Assembly (NCBI RefSeq): GCF_030323265.1
Contig: NZ_CP104992.1
Coordinates: 62,001 to 126,000, forward strand
DNA length: 64,000 nt
Reading direction: 5' to 3'
From: Terrirhizobium terrae
Lineage (GTDB): Bacteria; Pseudomonadota; Alphaproteobacteria; Rhizobiales; Rhizobiaceae
Position numbers and translations under genes: made by a program. This document shows positions 7,799 to 16,876 of this stretch, in pieces (the stretch's first letter is position 1; each line of letters opens with the position of its first letter). The notes below the pieces were generated by a model. The model did no database searches. It was given only the letters and a program-made list of their open reading frames with translations, and was not told the DNA's origin.

Positions 7799-9052
7799 AT
7801 GGTGGCAGCACCGGGCGAGAACTTGCGCGTCAACGGCGACCGTCTCTGGGACATGCTGATGGCCATGGCGAAGATCGGCCCCGGCATTGCCGGCGGCAAC
7901 AACCGCCAGACCCTGACCGACGCCGATGGCGAGGGCCGCCATCTCTTCCAGAAATGGTGCGAGGCGGCTGGAATGACGGTCGCCACTGACAAGATGGGCA
8001 CGATGTTCGCCACCCGCCCCGGCACAGATTCCAAAGCCCTGCCCGTCTATGTCGGCTCCCATCTCGACACCCAGCCGACCGGCGGCAAATATGACGGCGT
8101 ACTCGGCGTGCTTGCGGGGCTGGAAGTCGTGCGTTCGATGAACGACCTCGGCATCAGGACGAAGCACCCGATCGTCGTCACCAACTGGGCCAACGAGGAA
8201 GGCGCTCGCTTCGCCCCCGCCATGCTCGCCTCCGGCGTCTTTGCCGGCATCCACTCACTCGACTACGCCTATGGCCGCAAGGATCCGGACGGCAAGACCT
8301 ACGGCGACGAACTGAAGCGCATCGGCTGGCTGGGCGACGAGGAAGTCGGCGCCCGCAAGATGCACGCCTATTTCGAATATCACATCGAACAGGGCCCGAT
8401 CCTTGAGGCCGAAGAAAAGCAGATCGGCGTCGTCACCCATTGTCAGGGCCTCTGGTGGCTGGAATTCACCCTGACCGGCAAGGAGGCCCATACGGGCTCG
8501 ACCCCGATGGCGATGCGCGTCAATGCCGGCCTCGCCTTCGGCCGCATCCTTGAAATGGTGCAGGAGGTGGCGATGGCGGAGCAGCCTGGTGCGGTCGCCG
8601 GCGTCGGCCAGGCATTCTTCTCGCCGAACTCCCGCAACGTGCTGCCCGGCAAGGTCGTCTTCACTGTCGACATGCGCACGCCGAGCCAGGAAAAGCTCGA
8701 CCGCATGCGGGCCAAGGTGGAGGTCGGCGCAAAAGAGATCTGCGACGCTCTCGGCGTCGGCTGCTCAGTGGAAGCCGTCGGCCATTTCGATCCCGTGACC
8801 TTCGACCCGACACTGGTCGGCCGCGTGCGCGATGCGGCCGAAAAGCTCGGCTACTCACACATGGACATCATCTCCGGCGCCGGCCACGACGCCTGCTGGG
8901 CATCCAAGGTCGCGCCTTCGACGATGATCTTCTGCCCCTGCGTTGGCGGGCTGTCACATAACGAGGCCGAAGAGATATCTAAAGAGTGGGCCGCGGCGGG
9001 GTGTGACGTGCTGTTCCATGCGGTGGTGGAGACGGCGGAGATTGTGGAGTAA
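7799..9052 (+). CDS. pydC: Zn-dependent amidohydrolase, beta-ureidopropionase / N-carbamoyl amino acid hydrolase
   Basis: M20-type metallo-hydrolase of about 417 residues that cleaves N-carbamoyl-beta-alanine (or N-carbamoyl amino acids) to the amino acid, CO2 and ammonia, the last step of reductive pyrimidine breakdown. Visible metal and substrate motifs: VGSHLDTQPTGGKYDGVLGV, NWANEEGARFAPAM, YHIEQGPILE and, near the C-terminus, SGAGHDACWASKVAPS and GGLSHNEAE. The ATG at 7799 has GTGAGG about 9 bases upstream; a GTG at 7784 is an alternative. The partner dihydropyrimidinase gene is 1 kb downstream, separated by a foreign-looking island. Substrate preference (beta-alanine versus L- or D-carbamoyl amino acids) cannot be decided from sequence. 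Confidence 0.88.
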   Translation: MVAAPGENLRVNGDRLWDMLMAMAKIGPGIAGGNNRQTLTDADGEGRHLFQKWCEAAGMTVATDKMGTMFATRPGTDSKALPVYVGSHLDTQPTGGKYDGVLGVLAGLEVVRSMNDLGIRTKHPIVVTNWANEEGARFAPAMLASGVFAGIHSLDYAYGRKDPDGKTYGDELKRIGWLGDEEVGARKMHAYFEYHIEQGPILEAEEKQIGVVTHCQGLWWLEFTLTGKEAHTGSTPMAMRVNAGLAFGRILEMVQEVAMAEQPGAVAGVGQAFFSPNSRNVLPGKVVFTVDMRTPSQEKLDRMRAKVEVGAKEICDALGVGCSVEAVGHFDPVTFDPTLVGRVRDAAEKLGYSHMDIISGAGHDACWASKVAPSTMIFCPCVGGLSHNEAEEISKEWAAAGCDVLFHAVVETAEIVE

Positions 9053-9085
9053 ATATCCCTATTCCCATAATAGGAAGATAGGCAC

Positions 9086-9412
9086 ATGAATTGGCAATCA
9101 TTCAAAAGTCTTGGAGACCCAATTTACGTACTTAGCCGAAATACTTCGGGAATTCGGATGAAGCGAATTCGGAGGGTAATTCATTTCGCAGGCAAGGAAA
9201 TGAATACAAAGTGGTGCGTGAGATACGGTCATCAATGGTGGCCTCTGCATGAGGCAAAGGCTCTTCGTACCCGATTTAAGAAAGGTGACGGAACGTACGA
9301 GAAGGTCTTTTTGGGCGATCGTCGCTTTACGCGTGCGGACACTTACCTCCCATTTGTTAGAGAGTGGGATAAGCCCGGTCAATTCTACCAAGTATTCGGC
9401 TATAGAGACTAA
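9086..9412 (+). CDS. hypothetical protein, 108 residues
   Basis: Not recognised. A hydrophilic, basic and aromatic-rich protein (several Trp, Tyr, Phe and Arg), without a signal peptide, membrane segment or metal-binding motif. Codon use and base composition are visibly more AT-rich than the surrounding pyd genes, suggesting it entered with the adjacent toxin-antitoxin module. A purine-rich stretch (AGGAAGATAG) lies a few bases upstream of the ATG and can serve as ribosome binding site. It directly precedes a decayed hydantoinase start. Confidence 0.55.
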   Translation: MNWQSFKSLGDPIYVLSRNTSGIRMKRIRRVIHFAGKEMNTKWCVRYGHQWWPLHEAKALRTRFKKGDGTYEKVFLGDRRFTRADTYLPFVREWDKPGQFYQVFGYRD

Positions 9413-9415
9413 GAA

Positions 9416-9529
9416 CTGGTCACAGAAATCAAGAACGGAGCCATCGCCGTCGCCAAGATGAGCGGCAAAGTGGATATCAGGATCGACAGCGAAAATTGCG
9501 GAACGGGACTGAGCAACATTTACGATTAG
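9416..9529 (+). pseudogene. decayed copy of the dihydropyrimidinase 5' end
   Basis: From CTG 9416 the DNA matches the start of pydB (10116 onward): 26 of 31 bases are identical over the first 31, and about 52 of 75 over the first 75. The translated text LVTEIKNGAIAVAKMSGKVD parallels the pydB N-terminus MATVIKNGTIVTADLTYKAD. The start codon is lost and similarity fades before the TAG at 9527. It looks like a relic of an older hydantoinase gene start, leaving the mazEF-like module flanked by a degenerate direct repeat. Confidence 0.6.
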
Positions 9530-9538
9530 GAGCAATCG

Positions 9539-9751
9539 ATGGGACGCCCGACAGAATTGTCACAGGAGGAACGCGCAGACTTGCTGCGTCGCGGCTATCG
9601 CCCTGTCGAAATTTGGGTGCCGGATCTCGGAAATGAAGCTCTTCGTCTGCAACTGCAGGAGGAGGCCCATCGGATCGCGATCGCCGATCGGACAGACAAC
9701 ATCATGGATTGGGTAGATACCGTCGGTCCTACCGATTGGGACAAGCCATGA
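9539..9751 (+). CDS. MazE-family (DUF3018) antitoxin
   Basis: A 70-residue protein starting MGRPTELSQEERADLLRRGY, with PVEIWVPDLGNEALRLQLQE following, typical of the DUF3018 antitoxins paired with PemK/MazF toxins. The N-terminal part should bind DNA and the acidic C-terminal tail (MDWVDTVGPTDWDKP) should cap the toxin. AGGAGCA upstream of the ATG is a ribosome binding site. Its stop codon overlaps the toxin start by four bases (ATGA), so the pair is translationally coupled and probably autoregulated. Confidence 0.85.
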   Translation: MGRPTELSQEERADLLRRGYRPVEIWVPDLGNEALRLQLQEEAHRIAIADRTDNIMDWVDTVGPTDWDKP

Positions 9752-10080
9752 AACTAAGCCGTGGAGATGTCGTTATTGCGGTTTTCCCCGGCGAACTTGG
9801 CAAACCCCGACCCGCAGTCATTCTACAATCTGATGATCTCATCGAAATCTTCAGTACGGTTCTCGCATGCCCTATGACCACACATCTCATCGACGCGCCT
9901 TTGCTGCGCCCAATCATCGTGCCGAACGCAGAAAATGGACTGCAGGAAGTAACTCAAACCATGGTCGAGAAGATCTCGCCGCTAAGAAAAGAAGTGATCC
10001 GGCAGCAGATCGGACGATTGAGCGACGGTGACTTGAGGAGGATAGAGGCGGCATTGCTGCACATCGCCGGCCTTACTTAA
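9748..10080 (+). CDS. PemK/MazF-family toxin (mRNA endoribonuclease)
   Basis: A 110-residue MazF/PemK fold protein. The N-terminal MKLSRGDVVIAVFPGELGKPRPAVILQS segment contains the family's RGDV and KPRPAVI signatures, with the TCPMT-like strand as ACPMTTH and the QVDKI-like strand as TMVEKISPL. MazF toxins cut mRNA at short sequence motifs; the recognition sequence is unknown here. It is encoded directly after its antitoxin with an ATGA overlap. The module sits between pydC and pydB, as expected for a small horizontally mobile pair. Confidence 0.88.
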   Translation: MKLSRGDVVIAVFPGELGKPRPAVILQSDDLIEIFSTVLACPMTTHLIDAPLLRPIIVPNAENGLQEVTQTMVEKISPLRKEVIRQQIGRLSDGDLRRIEAALLHIAGLT

Positions 10081-10115
10081 TTGACACATTAAAAGAAGCC
10101 AACAGGGGAACGACC

Positions 10116-11569
10116 ATGGCCACAGTGATCAAGAACGGAACCATCGTCACCGCCGACCTCACCTACAAGGCCGACGTGAAGATCGACGGCGGCAAGATCG
10201 TCGAGATCGGCCCTGACCTGAAGGGAGACGAGGTTCTCGACGCCACCGGCTGTTATGTCATGCCGGGCGGCATCGACCCGCATGTACATCTCGAAATGCC
10301 CTTCATGGGCACCTATTCCGCCGATGATTTCGATAGCGGCACCCGTGCAGCCCTTGCCGGCGGCACGACCATGGTCGTCGATTTCTGCCTGCCTGATCCC
10401 GGCCAGTCGCTGCTCGATGCGCTGAAGCGCTGGGACAACAAGGCGACGCGCGCCCATTGCGACTATTCCTTCCACATGGCCGTCACCTGGTGGGGCGAGC
10501 AGGTCTTCAACGACATGAAGACAGTGGTTCAGGACAAGGGCATCAACACCTTCAAGCACTTCATGGCCTATAAGGGCGCGCTGATGGTGAACGACGACGA
10601 GATGTTCGCCTCGTTCTCCCGCTGCGCCGAGCTCGGCGCCCTGCCGCTCGTCCATGCCGAAAACGGCGATGTCGTCGCCGCCATGCAGCAGAAGCTGATG
10701 GACGAAGGCAATAACGGGCCGGAAGCGCACGCCTATTCGCGCCCCGCCTCCGTCGAGGGCGAGGCGACCAACCGCGCCATCATCATCGCCGACATGGCCG
10801 GCGTGCCGCTCTACGTCGTCCACACCTCCTGCGAACAGGCGCACGAAGCGATCCGCCGGGCGCGGCAGAACGGCATGCGCGTCTATGGCGAGCCGCTGAT
10901 CCAGCACCTGACGCTCGATGAAAGCGAATATTTCGACAAGGACTGGGATCATTCCGCCCGCCGCGTCATGTCGCCACCCTTCCGCAACAAGCAGCATCAG
11001 GATTCACTCTGGGCCGGCCTGTCCTCCGGCTCGCTGCAGGTCGTGGCGACAGACCACTGCGCCTTCACCACAGACCAGAAGCGCACCGGCCTCGGCGATT
11101 TCCGAAAGATCCCGAACGGCACCGGTGGGCTGGAGGATCGACTGTTGATGCTCTGGACCTATGGCGTGGCGACCGGCCGCATCACCATGAACGAATTCGT
11201 CGCCGTCACCTCCACCAACATCGCCAAGATCCTCAACGTCTATCCGAAGAAGGAGCGATCCTGGTCGGCGCCGATGCCGATATCGTCGTGCTCGACCCGA
11301 AGAAGTCGAAGGTGATCTCGTCGAAGACCCAGCAATCGGCGATCGACTACAACGTCTTCGAGGGCAAACAGGTGACCGGCCTGCCGCGCTACACGCTGAC
11401 CCGTGGCGTCGTGGCCGTCGAGGACGGCGCAATGAAGAGCCGCGAAGGCCACGGCCAGTTCGTCGCCCGCGAGCCCTACCCTGCCGTCAACAAGGCCCTG
11501 TCCACCTGGAAGGAACTGACCGCGCCCCGCAAGGTGGAACGCACCGGCATCCCGGCGAGCGGTGTGTAA
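10116..11569 (+). CDS. pydB: dihydropyrimidinase / D-hydantoinase, with one frameshift
   Basis: Cyclic amidohydrolase that opens dihydrouracil, dihydrothymine or 5-substituted hydantoins. Binuclear-metal motifs are all present: GGIDPHVHLEMP (HxH), the carboxylated lysine in FKHFMAYKGALM, LVHAEN, YVVHTSCEQAHE and the catalytic VATDHCAF. The frame runs to 11315 but leaves the family sequence after YPKK near 11252. Adding one base at GG 11252-11253 continues GAILVGADADIVVLDPKKSK and ends at TAA 11567-11569, giving 484 residues, the family norm. The break therefore looks like a homopolymer indel rather than decay. The product feeds PydC. ATG 10116 is preceded by AGGGGAA. Confidence 0.88.
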
Positions 11570-11624
11570 GATGAGGGCATCCGTTTCGATCGGCAGCCTC
11601 TCCGTCCACCGGAAGAGATCGTTG

Positions 11625-12044
11625 TTAGGCAGGCACCAGCGCATCCAGCTCCGGCAGAAGCACGACACTCTCCTGTTCATTGGGGTCGGTGCGCGCGATG
11701 ATCGCGGTGCACGGCGTCGTACTGCGGTTGGCGGGAACATGCGGCACGCCGGCGGGAATGTAGAAAAGCTCGCCCGCATGGACGACGACATGGTTCTCCA
11801 GCCGGTCGCCATACCAGGTGTCGGCCGAGCCGGACAGCATGTAGATCGCCGTCTCGTGGGACTGGTGGAGATGGGCCTTGGCCTGCCCGCCAGGCGGGAT
11901 GGTCAGAAGATGCATGCAGATGCCCTGCGATGCGACGCTCTGGGCAGAAATGCCCTCGAAATAGCTCAGCCCCTGCTTCCCGTCATAGGACGAGCCCGGT
12001 TTCACGATGCGGCAGGTGGGCTTTGATGCGGTATCCATCGCCAT
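11625..12044 (-). CDS. single-domain cupin protein
   Basis: A 139-residue cupin. The conserved motif 1 is seen as PGGQAKAHLHQSHETAIYML (metal-binding His residues and Glu) and motif 2 as GELFYIPAGVPHVPAN. It starts with a strong ribosome binding site, AAGGAGG, seven bases before the ATG. It lies on the strand opposite to pydB and the ABC importer and is inserted between them, so it is transcribed separately. Cupins include isomerases, dioxygenases and binding proteins; the reaction cannot be assigned. Confidence 0.82.
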   Translation of the reverse strand: MAMDTASKPTCRIVKPGSSYDGKQGLSYFEGISAQSVASQGICMHLLTIPPGGQAKAHLHQSHETAIYMLSGSADTWYGDRLENHVVVHAGELFYIPAGVPHVPANRSTTPCTAIIARTDPNEQESVVLLPELDALVPA

Positions 12045-12164
12045 GTTCCTCCTTAGAGATCAGTACTCCGACCTTCTATCACAATCAGTGCCCGAGACCG
12101 ACGAAATCCGCCGTAGGCGGAGCTTCGGTTTCATCCGTGACACGAAAATGGGGCTGATGCCGAC

Positions 12165-12962
12165 ATGCCGATAAATGCCAATCAGTCTTCGGTCGTCTCC
12201 GCCAGGAAGCTCGGTCTGACCTTCGAGACCGGCGACGGCCCGGTCCATGCGCTATCCAATGTCGACCTGGAGGTGAAAAAGGGCGATTTCGTCTCCTTCA
12301 TCGGCCCCTCAGGCTGCGGCAAGACGACGTTTCTGCGCGTCATAGCTGATCTTGAGACGGCAACCTCGGGCGAGATCGCCGTAAACGGCATGACGCCGGA
12401 AGATGCGCGAAAGTCACGCTCCTACGGCTATGTCTTCCAGGCACCGGCACTCTATCCCTGGCGCACAATCGAGAAGAACATCGCGCTGCCGCTGGAAATC
12501 ATGAACTACACAGCGGCGGAGCGGAAGGCGCGCATCGAGCGCACGCTCGACCTCGTCAATCTTGCGGGCTTCGGCAAGAAATATCCCTGGCAGCTTTCCG
12601 GCGGCATGCAGCAGCGCGCCTCGATCGCCCGTGCGCTTGCCTTCGATGCCGACCTCCTGCTGATGGACGAACCCTTCGGCGCCCTCGACGAGATCGTCCG
12701 CGACCACCTGAACGAACAGCTGCTGAAACTCTGGGCGCGGACGGAAAAGACCATCTGCTTCGTCACTCACTCCATTCCCGAGGCCGTCTACCTTTCGACA
12801 AAGATCGTCGTCATGTCTCCCCGCCCCGGCCGGGTGACCGACGTGATCACCTCGGCGCTTCCCAAGGAACGCCCGCTCGAGATCCGCGAGACGCCGGAGT
12901 TTCTGGCGATCGCCCATCGTGTGCGCGAGGGGCTAAGGGCGGGGCATAGCTATGAGGAATAA
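12165..12962 (+). CDS. ABC importer ATPase (NrtD/SsuB/TauB type)
   Basis: A 265-residue ATPase subunit with Walker A GPSGCGKTT (about residue 47), Q-loop VFQAPALYPWR, signature LSGGMQQRASIARAL, Walker B LLLMDEPFGALDE and H-loop CFVTHSIPEA. It belongs to the nitrate/sulfonate/taurine/hydroxymethylpyrimidine subfamily. Two permease genes and a NMT1-type binding protein follow, so this is the energising subunit of one importer. The location behind rutR-pydC-pydB points to a pyrimidine, hydantoin or related N-heterocycle as cargo, by inference only. Confidence 0.9.
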   Translation: MPINANQSSVVSARKLGLTFETGDGPVHALSNVDLEVKKGDFVSFIGPSGCGKTTFLRVIADLETATSGEIAVNGMTPEDARKSRSYGYVFQAPALYPWRTIEKNIALPLEIMNYTAAERKARIERTLDLVNLAGFGKKYPWQLSGGMQQRASIARALAFDADLLLMDEPFGALDEIVRDHLNEQLLKLWARTEKTICFVTHSIPEAVYLSTKIVVMSPRPGRVTDVITSALPKERPLEIRETPEFLAIAHRVREGLRAGHSYEE

Positions 12963-12997
12963 TCTCTCGAACATGCCGTCCGCACTGTCGAAAGATA

Positions 12998-13167
12998 CCC
13001 CCTCTGCCCTGCCGGGCATCTCCCCCACAAGGGGGAGATCACAAGCGGCACGCCCATCGCCTCCAGGCAATGTCGAGAAATATGCAAAGGTCAATGACGG
13101 AATGGTTGGCAAGCCCCCAGCTGATCTCCCTCCTTGTGGGGGAGATGCCCGGCAGGGCAGAGGGGGT
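12998..13167. repeat. inverted pair of RIME-like palindromic repeats
   Basis: Arm 12998-13039 (ccccctctgccctgccgggc, then atctcccccacaagggggag) and arm 13124-13167 are near-identical inverted copies; each also contains internal palindromes (ccctgccgggc and ctcccccacaaggggg). They sit between the importer ATPase gene and the next gene of the cluster. Related pairs occur at 34334-34536 and 38135-38252. Confidence 0.8.
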
Positions 13168-13223
13168 GAGTCGCGGGGTAAGACCATCGCTGGCAACATG
13201 GCGCATCACGAGGAACCGGCCCC

Positions 13224-13559
13224 ATGAACCCCGTCTTCCTCCTCTGGCTCGCAGGCGCCATGGCGGTCTTCCTTGCCGCAGCCACCGCGTCGCGTGCCTA
13301 TATCGCCACCAGCAACATGCTGCTGCTCGTCTTCTCGCTCACGCTCTACTGCGTCGGCAACCTGATGATGGTGAAACTGATGCGCGAGGGTGGGCTTGGG
13401 CTGGCGATCTCGGCTTCGGCCATCGCGCAGCTGCTGCTGATCAACGTCATCGCCGTCTTCATCTTCGGCGAGAAGCTGAGTGCGACCCAGCTTGCCGGCG
13501 TCGGGCTCGGGGTCGCGGCGATGGTGCTGATGCTCTTTCCGATGGGGGCGAAAGGCTGA
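13224..13559 (+). CDS. small EamA/SMR-like membrane protein
   Basis: A 111-residue hydrophobic protein with four predicted membrane helices, of the EamA/small-multidrug-resistance fold; the end reads FIFGEKLSATQLAGVGLGVA, a common EamA-type final-helix pattern. GAGG precedes the ATG. It overlaps the next permease gene by one base (TGATG), so it belongs to the importer operon. Such half-length transporters usually act as dimers; what it moves is unknown. Confidence 0.75.
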   Translation: MNPVFLLWLAGAMAVFLAAATASRAYIATSNMLLLVFSLTLYCVGNLMMVKLMREGGLGLAISASAIAQLLLINVIAVFIFGEKLSATQLAGVGLGVAAMVLMLFPMGAKG

Positions 13560-14458
13560 TGCGACAGGAAAAGCTGTTTCAGCACCGTATCCTGCCCGTC
13601 GCGACGATCGTGCTTGCCATCATCGCCATCTGGTATGCCGGAGCCTACTTCATGAACGCCCCCTTCCAGCGCGATCTCGACCGGCGCGGCAATGTCACCT
13701 CGACTTCCATGGAATTCTTCGAAAAGACCATGTCGCAGCCGAAACCGACGCTTCCGGCGCCGCATCAGGTGGCAACGAACGTCTTCGAAAACACCTTCCT
13801 GCGCCGCGTCACTTCAAACCGCAGCCTCGTCTACCATGCCTGGGTGACGCTCTCGTCGACCGTCGTCGGCTTCACGCTCGGCACGCTGCTCGGCATCCTG
13901 ATCGCCGTCGGCATCGTCCATGTCCGGGCGCTGGAGCGCAGCCTTATGCCCTGGATCATCGCCTCGCAAATGGTGCCGATCCTTGCCGTAGCACCCATGG
14001 TCATCGTCGTACTCGGCGCCGTCAACATTACCGGACTTCTGCCCAAGGCGCTGATCTCGACCTATCTCTCTTTCTTCCCCGTCGCCGTCGGCATGGTGAA
14101 GGGCCTGCGATCGCCGGAACTGATCCAGCTCGACCTGATGCGCACCTATAATGCGAGCGGTGCCCAGACGTTCTGGAAACTGCGCGTGCCGGCCTCCATC
14201 CCCTTCCTCTTCACCTCGATGAAGGTTGCGATCGCCGCCAGCGTCGTCGGCGCGATCGTCGGCGAACTGCCGACGGGAGCGGTGGCCGGCATCGGCTCCA
14301 AACTGCTCGCCGGCGCCTATTACAGCCAGACGATCGATATATGGGCGGCGCTGATCGCCGGCTCGGTTCTCGCCGCACTGCTGGTCGCGATCGTCACCCT
14401 TGTCGGCAGGCTCGTCGACCGCGCCATGGGGACAAAACCGCAAGGGAGGCCGGCATGA
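13559..14458 (+). CDS. ABC importer permease subunit 1
   Basis: A 299-residue binding-protein-dependent permease with an N-terminal anchor helix, a periplasmic stretch of about 70 residues, then the usual five-to-six helix core (from about residue 95). The cytoplasmic EAA-like coupling loop reads DLMRTYNASGAQTFWKLRVP near residue 200, where it contacts the ATPase. ATG 13559 overlaps the stop of the preceding gene and its own stop overlaps the start of permease 2 (ATGA), showing tight translational coupling. It presumably forms a heterodimeric channel with the next gene product. Confidence 0.9.
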   Translation: MRQEKLFQHRILPVATIVLAIIAIWYAGAYFMNAPFQRDLDRRGNVTSTSMEFFEKTMSQPKPTLPAPHQVATNVFENTFLRRVTSNRSLVYHAWVTLSSTVVGFTLGTLLGILIAVGIVHVRALERSLMPWIIASQMVPILAVAPMVIVVLGAVNITGLLPKALISTYLSFFPVAVGMVKGLRSPELIQLDLMRTYNASGAQTFWKLRVPASIPFLFTSMKVAIAASVVGAIVGELPTGAVAGIGSKLLAGAYYSQTIDIWAALIAGSVLAALLVAIVTLVGRLVDRAMGTKPQGRPA

Positions 14459-15582
14459 CCATGGTGATGCGCTCCTGGCAGTCCTGGCTTGCACTCGTGC
14501 TGGCACTTACAGCGCTGGCCACGTTCCCGCTCGGCATTTCCGACATCCCGGACCCGTACGTGCCGGTCAGGATGTTTTCCGTCTACGTGCTGGCGATCGG
14601 CGCCGCTGCCGCATCGCTTCTGCCGCTTCCAGGCCTTTTCCTCGCCGTCGTGCTTTTCGTCTGCAGCCACCTTTCGGTTGGCCTGCTTCTCTCACGGCTC
14701 AACGGCAATGAAGGAAGCGCATCCCCTGCCTTCCTCTTCGTCCTTGCCGCCAACTGGCTGCTCGCCTGGCGCTGCGTCAGCCTGCTCTCGGCCATCAAAA
14801 CCCGATCGAGAGCCCTCGACGGCCTGCTGCGCCTCGTCATTCCGGCGATCTTCGGCGCCTGGATTCTGATCCTCTGGGAAGCAATCACCCGCGGCCTCGG
14901 CATCCCCTTCATCATCCTGCCGCCACCATCCGCGATCGGCGCCCGCCTTACCACTTCCGTCCCGACGCTCTGGACCGATGTCCAGCAGACTGTCTTCAAG
15001 GCCGTCGTCTTCGGCTATGTCGTCGGCTGCGCTGTAGGCTTCGCCGTGGCGATCCTTGCGGACCGCATCGCCTTCTTCCGCCGAGGCCTGCTGCCGATCG
15101 CCAACCTGATGTCCGCCCTGCCGATCATCGGCGTCGCCCCCATCATGGTCATGTGGTTCGGCTTCGACTGGCAGTCCAAGGCCGCCGTCGTCATCGTCAT
15201 GACCTTCTTCCCGATGCTGGTGAACACCATCGCCGGACTTTCGGCAGCAGGTTCCATGGAACGCGACCTGATGCGCTCCTACGCATCGGATTACTGGCAG
15301 ACGCTGACCAAGCTGCGCCTGCCGGCGGCCATGCCCTTCATCTTCAATGCGCTGAAGATCAACTCGACACTGGCGCTGATCGGCGCGATCGTGGCGGAAT
15401 TCTTCGGCACCCCGATCGTCGGCATGGGCTTCCGGATATCCACCGAGATCGGCCGCATGAATGTCGACATGGTATGGGCCGAAATCGCCGTTGCGGCGCT
15501 GGTCGGCTCGGTCTTTTATGGTGTCGTGGCGCTTGGCGAGCGCGCGACGACATTCTGGCATCCGTCTAACCGTGGGGGTTAG
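14455..15582 (+). CDS. ABC importer permease subunit 2
   Basis: A 375-residue permease. The first 130 residues add about four extra membrane helices in front of the standard permease core; the coupling loop reads DLMRSYASDYWQTLTKLRLP near residue 275. It starts within the stop codon of permease 1 (ATGA overlap). The two different permeases imply a heterodimer, as in thiamine-precursor and hydantoin importers. About 55 bases separate it from the gene for the binding protein. Confidence 0.9.
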   Translation: MTMVMRSWQSWLALVLALTALATFPLGISDIPDPYVPVRMFSVYVLAIGAAAASLLPLPGLFLAVVLFVCSHLSVGLLLSRLNGNEGSASPAFLFVLAANWLLAWRCVSLLSAIKTRSRALDGLLRLVIPAIFGAWILILWEAITRGLGIPFIILPPPSAIGARLTTSVPTLWTDVQQTVFKAVVFGYVVGCAVGFAVAILADRIAFFRRGLLPIANLMSALPIIGVAPIMVMWFGFDWQSKAAVVIVMTFFPMLVNTIAGLSAAGSMERDLMRSYASDYWQTLTKLRLPAAMPFIFNALKINSTLALIGAIVAEFFGTPIVGMGFRISTEIGRMNVDMVWAEIAVAALVGSVFYGVVALGERATTFWHPSNRGG

Positions 15583-15637
15583 GCGCAACGAACCGCCCGC
15601 GTAACATCGCAAGGGCGGAAAACAGAGGGTGACGGCA

Positions 15638-16603
15638 ATGAAAAAGATCATGATGGCATTGATGGCCGGGGCAATGTCCCTCGCCGCCGCACAGGCGTTT
15701 GCAGCCGACGCGCTGACGCTGCAGTTGAAATGGGTGGCCCAGGGCCAGTTCGGCGGCTATTACGTCGCCAAGGACAAGGGCTTCTACGAAGAGGAAGGCC
15801 TCGACGTGACGATCAAGCCGGGCGGTCCCGACATCGCGCCCGAACAGGTCATTGCCGGCGGCGGCGCCGACGTGATCGTCGACTGGATGGGCGGCGCTCT
15901 GGTGGCCCGCGAGAAAGGTGTGCCGCTCGTCAATATCGCCCAGCCGTTTCAGAAATCCGGCCTCGAACTGATTTGCCCGAAGGACGGCCCGGTCAAGACC
16001 GAAGCGGATTTCAAGGGCAAGACGCTCGGCGTCTGGTTCTTCGGCAACGAATATCCGTTCTTCGCCTGGATGAACAAGCTCGGCCTGAAGACCGAGGGCG
16101 GCGCCGACGGCGTGACCGTGCTGAAGCAGAGCTTTGACGTGCAGCCACTCGTCCAGAAGCAGGCAAACTGCATCTCGGTCATGACCTATAACGAATACTG
16201 GCAGGCGATCGACGCCGGCTTCAAGGCCGAAGACCTCGTCGTCTTCAACTACACGGCGCTTGGCAACGACCTGCTGGAAGACGGCCTCTACGCGCTCGAA
16301 ACCAAGCTCGCCGATCCGAAGTTCAAGGAAAACATGGTCAAGTTCGTCCGCGCCTCCATGAAGGGCTGGAAATACGCGATCGACAACCCGGATGAAGCCG
16401 CCGAAATCGTCATGGACAATGGCGGCCAGGACGAAAACCATCAGAAGCGGATGATGGGCGAAGTCGCCAAGCTGATCGGCGACGGCAAGCTGGACATGGG
16501 AACTTACGAACGCACGGTGAAGGCTCTTACCGACCAGAAGATCATCAGCAAGGCACCGGAAGGCGCCTATACGGCCGATATTACGGAAGCCGCGCTGAAA
16601 TAA
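15638..16603 (+). CDS. NMT1/THI5-like ABC substrate-binding protein
   Basis: A periplasmic binding protein of 321 residues with a clear Sec signal (MKKIMMALMAGAMSLAAAQA, cleavage after AFA). The mature start LTLQLKWVAQGQFGGYYVAK and the DVTIKPGGPDIAPEQVIAGG stretch are typical of the NMT1/THI5 family, which binds pyrimidine-like or other small heterocycles. ATG 15638 is preferred over an in-frame GTG at 15629 because it begins the signal peptide. It closes the importer operon; a strong terminator follows. Confidence 0.9.
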   Translation: MKKIMMALMAGAMSLAAAQAFAADALTLQLKWVAQGQFGGYYVAKDKGFYEEEGLDVTIKPGGPDIAPEQVIAGGGADVIVDWMGGALVAREKGVPLVNIAQPFQKSGLELICPKDGPVKTEADFKGKTLGVWFFGNEYPFFAWMNKLGLKTEGGADGVTVLKQSFDVQPLVQKQANCISVMTYNEYWQAIDAGFKAEDLVVFNYTALGNDLLEDGLYALETKLADPKFKENMVKFVRASMKGWKYAIDNPDEAAEIVMDNGGQDENHQKRMMGEVAKLIGDGKLDMGTYERTVKALTDQKIISKAPEGAYTADITEAALK

Positions 16604-16632
16604 TCCGGCAACAATTGCATTCGATATTCTTC

Positions 16633-16661
16633 ATGCCCGGCAACAAACCGGGCATTTTTTT
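16633..16661 (+). terminator. rho-independent terminator of the pyd-linked ABC importer operon
   Basis: ATGCCCGG (16633-16640) pairs with CCGGGCAT (16648-16655) around a seven-base loop and is followed by a run of Ts. Confidence 0.9.
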
Positions 16662-16876
16662 GCCATGAGCACATGTCATTTCGTCGGCTGGCGACGGATT
16701 GATCGTGAGACGATGAACACGTAAAAGTGGCGCCAGAACATGCAGATAATTTTTCCGCCTTATGCCGGAAGTAATTGTCGGATGCAGAGTTCACCGCGCG
16801 TCATACAGGGAGGAGGTATGGCGGCGCGACTATGTCGGTCGTGTGGACCTGCTTCTCCGAACATTGGATTTGCTGC

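Noticed and set aside
12990..13170. CRISPR-like repeats
   Set aside because: The repeated units are inverted and palindromic with no regular spacers; they match the RIME-type intergenic elements seen elsewhere in the window.
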